From assembly GCA_011375175.1 (NCBI GenBank), contig DRME01000047.1, positions 1 to 58,820 of the forward strand: DNA of 58,820 bases. Reading direction: 5' to 3'. The stretch is from Deltaproteobacteria bacterium. Its GTDB lineage: Bacteria; Desulfobacterota; GWC2-55-46; DRME01. The position numbers and the translations under genes are program-made. The notes under the pieces are model-generated. The model searched no databases. It had not been told where the DNA came from and saw only the letters and a list, made by a program, of their open reading frames with translations. Below, one piece after another: positions 58,683 to 58,820 of this stretch (position 1 is its first letter; each line of letters starts with the position of its first letter).

Positions 58683-58820
58683 CTACACTGAGGGAACCTT
58701 TTTGTAAAAAGGTTCCCTCAGACTCCCTCCAAAAACTTTTAATGCGAGTTGGTTTCCCCCTGTTTTGCCAGGCAAAACAGGGGGAAACCAACTCGTATTG
58801 AAAGTCTTTGAAGGGGGTCT
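58683..58820 (-). repeat. Dispersed palindromic element, inverted, cut by window end (E20)
   Basis: CACTGAGGGAACC... perfect H2, CAGACTCCCTCCAAAAAC, C palindrome with arms GAGTTGGTTTCCCCC.../...AACCAACTC around TTTTGC-CAG-GCAAAA, then AAAGTCTTTGAAGGGGGTCT. H1 and the far terminus lie beyond the window. Confidence 0.9.

Overview
The window is a GC-rich bacterial chromosome segment. The organism is Gram-negative: it has an LPS heptose/core cluster, a periplasm-facing uptake hydrogenase and lipoproteins. The gene set fits an anaerobic or microaerobic Desulfobacterota/Nitrospirota-type lineage, namely a selenocysteine [NiFeSe] hydrogenase, DUF4416, separate rfaE1 and rfaE2 genes, and DksA with a Lys/Ala-rich N-terminal tail. 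I cannot place it more precisely from sequence alone. Both ends of the window lie inside the same dispersed repeat family.

Layout. (1) 0.4-10.3 kb, minus strand: a hydrogenase block with small subunit, large subunit (in-frame TGA read as Sec), cytochrome b, maturation protease and hypA, then a GAF/PAS hybrid histidine kinase and hypF. (2) 10.5-14.4 kb, minus: a CbiO/NikO-type ATPase with a His-rich tail, glycerate kinase and glutamine-dependent NAD synthetase. (3) 14.9-23.7 kb: DUF547 plus a sulfite-oxidase-like Mo protein, a PAS/GAF/HD-GYP regulator, ApbE, a DksA-like regulator, a small exported protein and a B12-binding-type radical SAM enzyme. (4) 24.0-26.4 kb: an AT-richer island holding a decayed IS3 orfA, the 3' end of an hsdS gene and an intact 639-aa gene with a PIN-like core and membrane anchor. 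(5) 27.3-44.5 kb: redoxin, rfaE2 and comF on the minus strand, then a long plus-strand LPS cluster with five GT9 heptosyltransferase-family genes, gmhB, rfaE1, two GT2, two GT4, one GT39-like gene, a flippase-like protein, Trm112-like and DUF4416. (6) 44.9-46.9 kb: yicC, gmk, rpoZ. (7) 47.3-51.9 kb, minus: ileS, lspA, vanZ-like, MBL hydrolase. (8) 52.3-54.6 kb: crcB plus DUF190, and mltG with ruvX. (9) 55.1-58.7 kb: mnmG, rsmG and parA with two parS palindromes, the classic neighbourhood of a replication origin.

Superimposed on all this is a family of about 20 intergenic, palindrome-rich elements, roughly one per 3 kb. They are built from four modules: hairpin H1 (GGGGGAAAC... type), a variable central palindrome C, hairpin H2 (GAGGGAACC... 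type), and a GC-rich hairpin K with a constant GCCGCAAAGGCGTAA-type core. They occur in both orientations. Their stems differ between copies but change in step on both arms. Their ends (GGAAGCTCTGATTAAT type) supply stop codons to three genes and a -35 box to one.

The most interesting items are the [NiFeSe] hydrogenase hidden by an in-frame TGA, the covarying mosaic repeat family, and the orphan PIN-like membrane gene beside restriction-modification debris.
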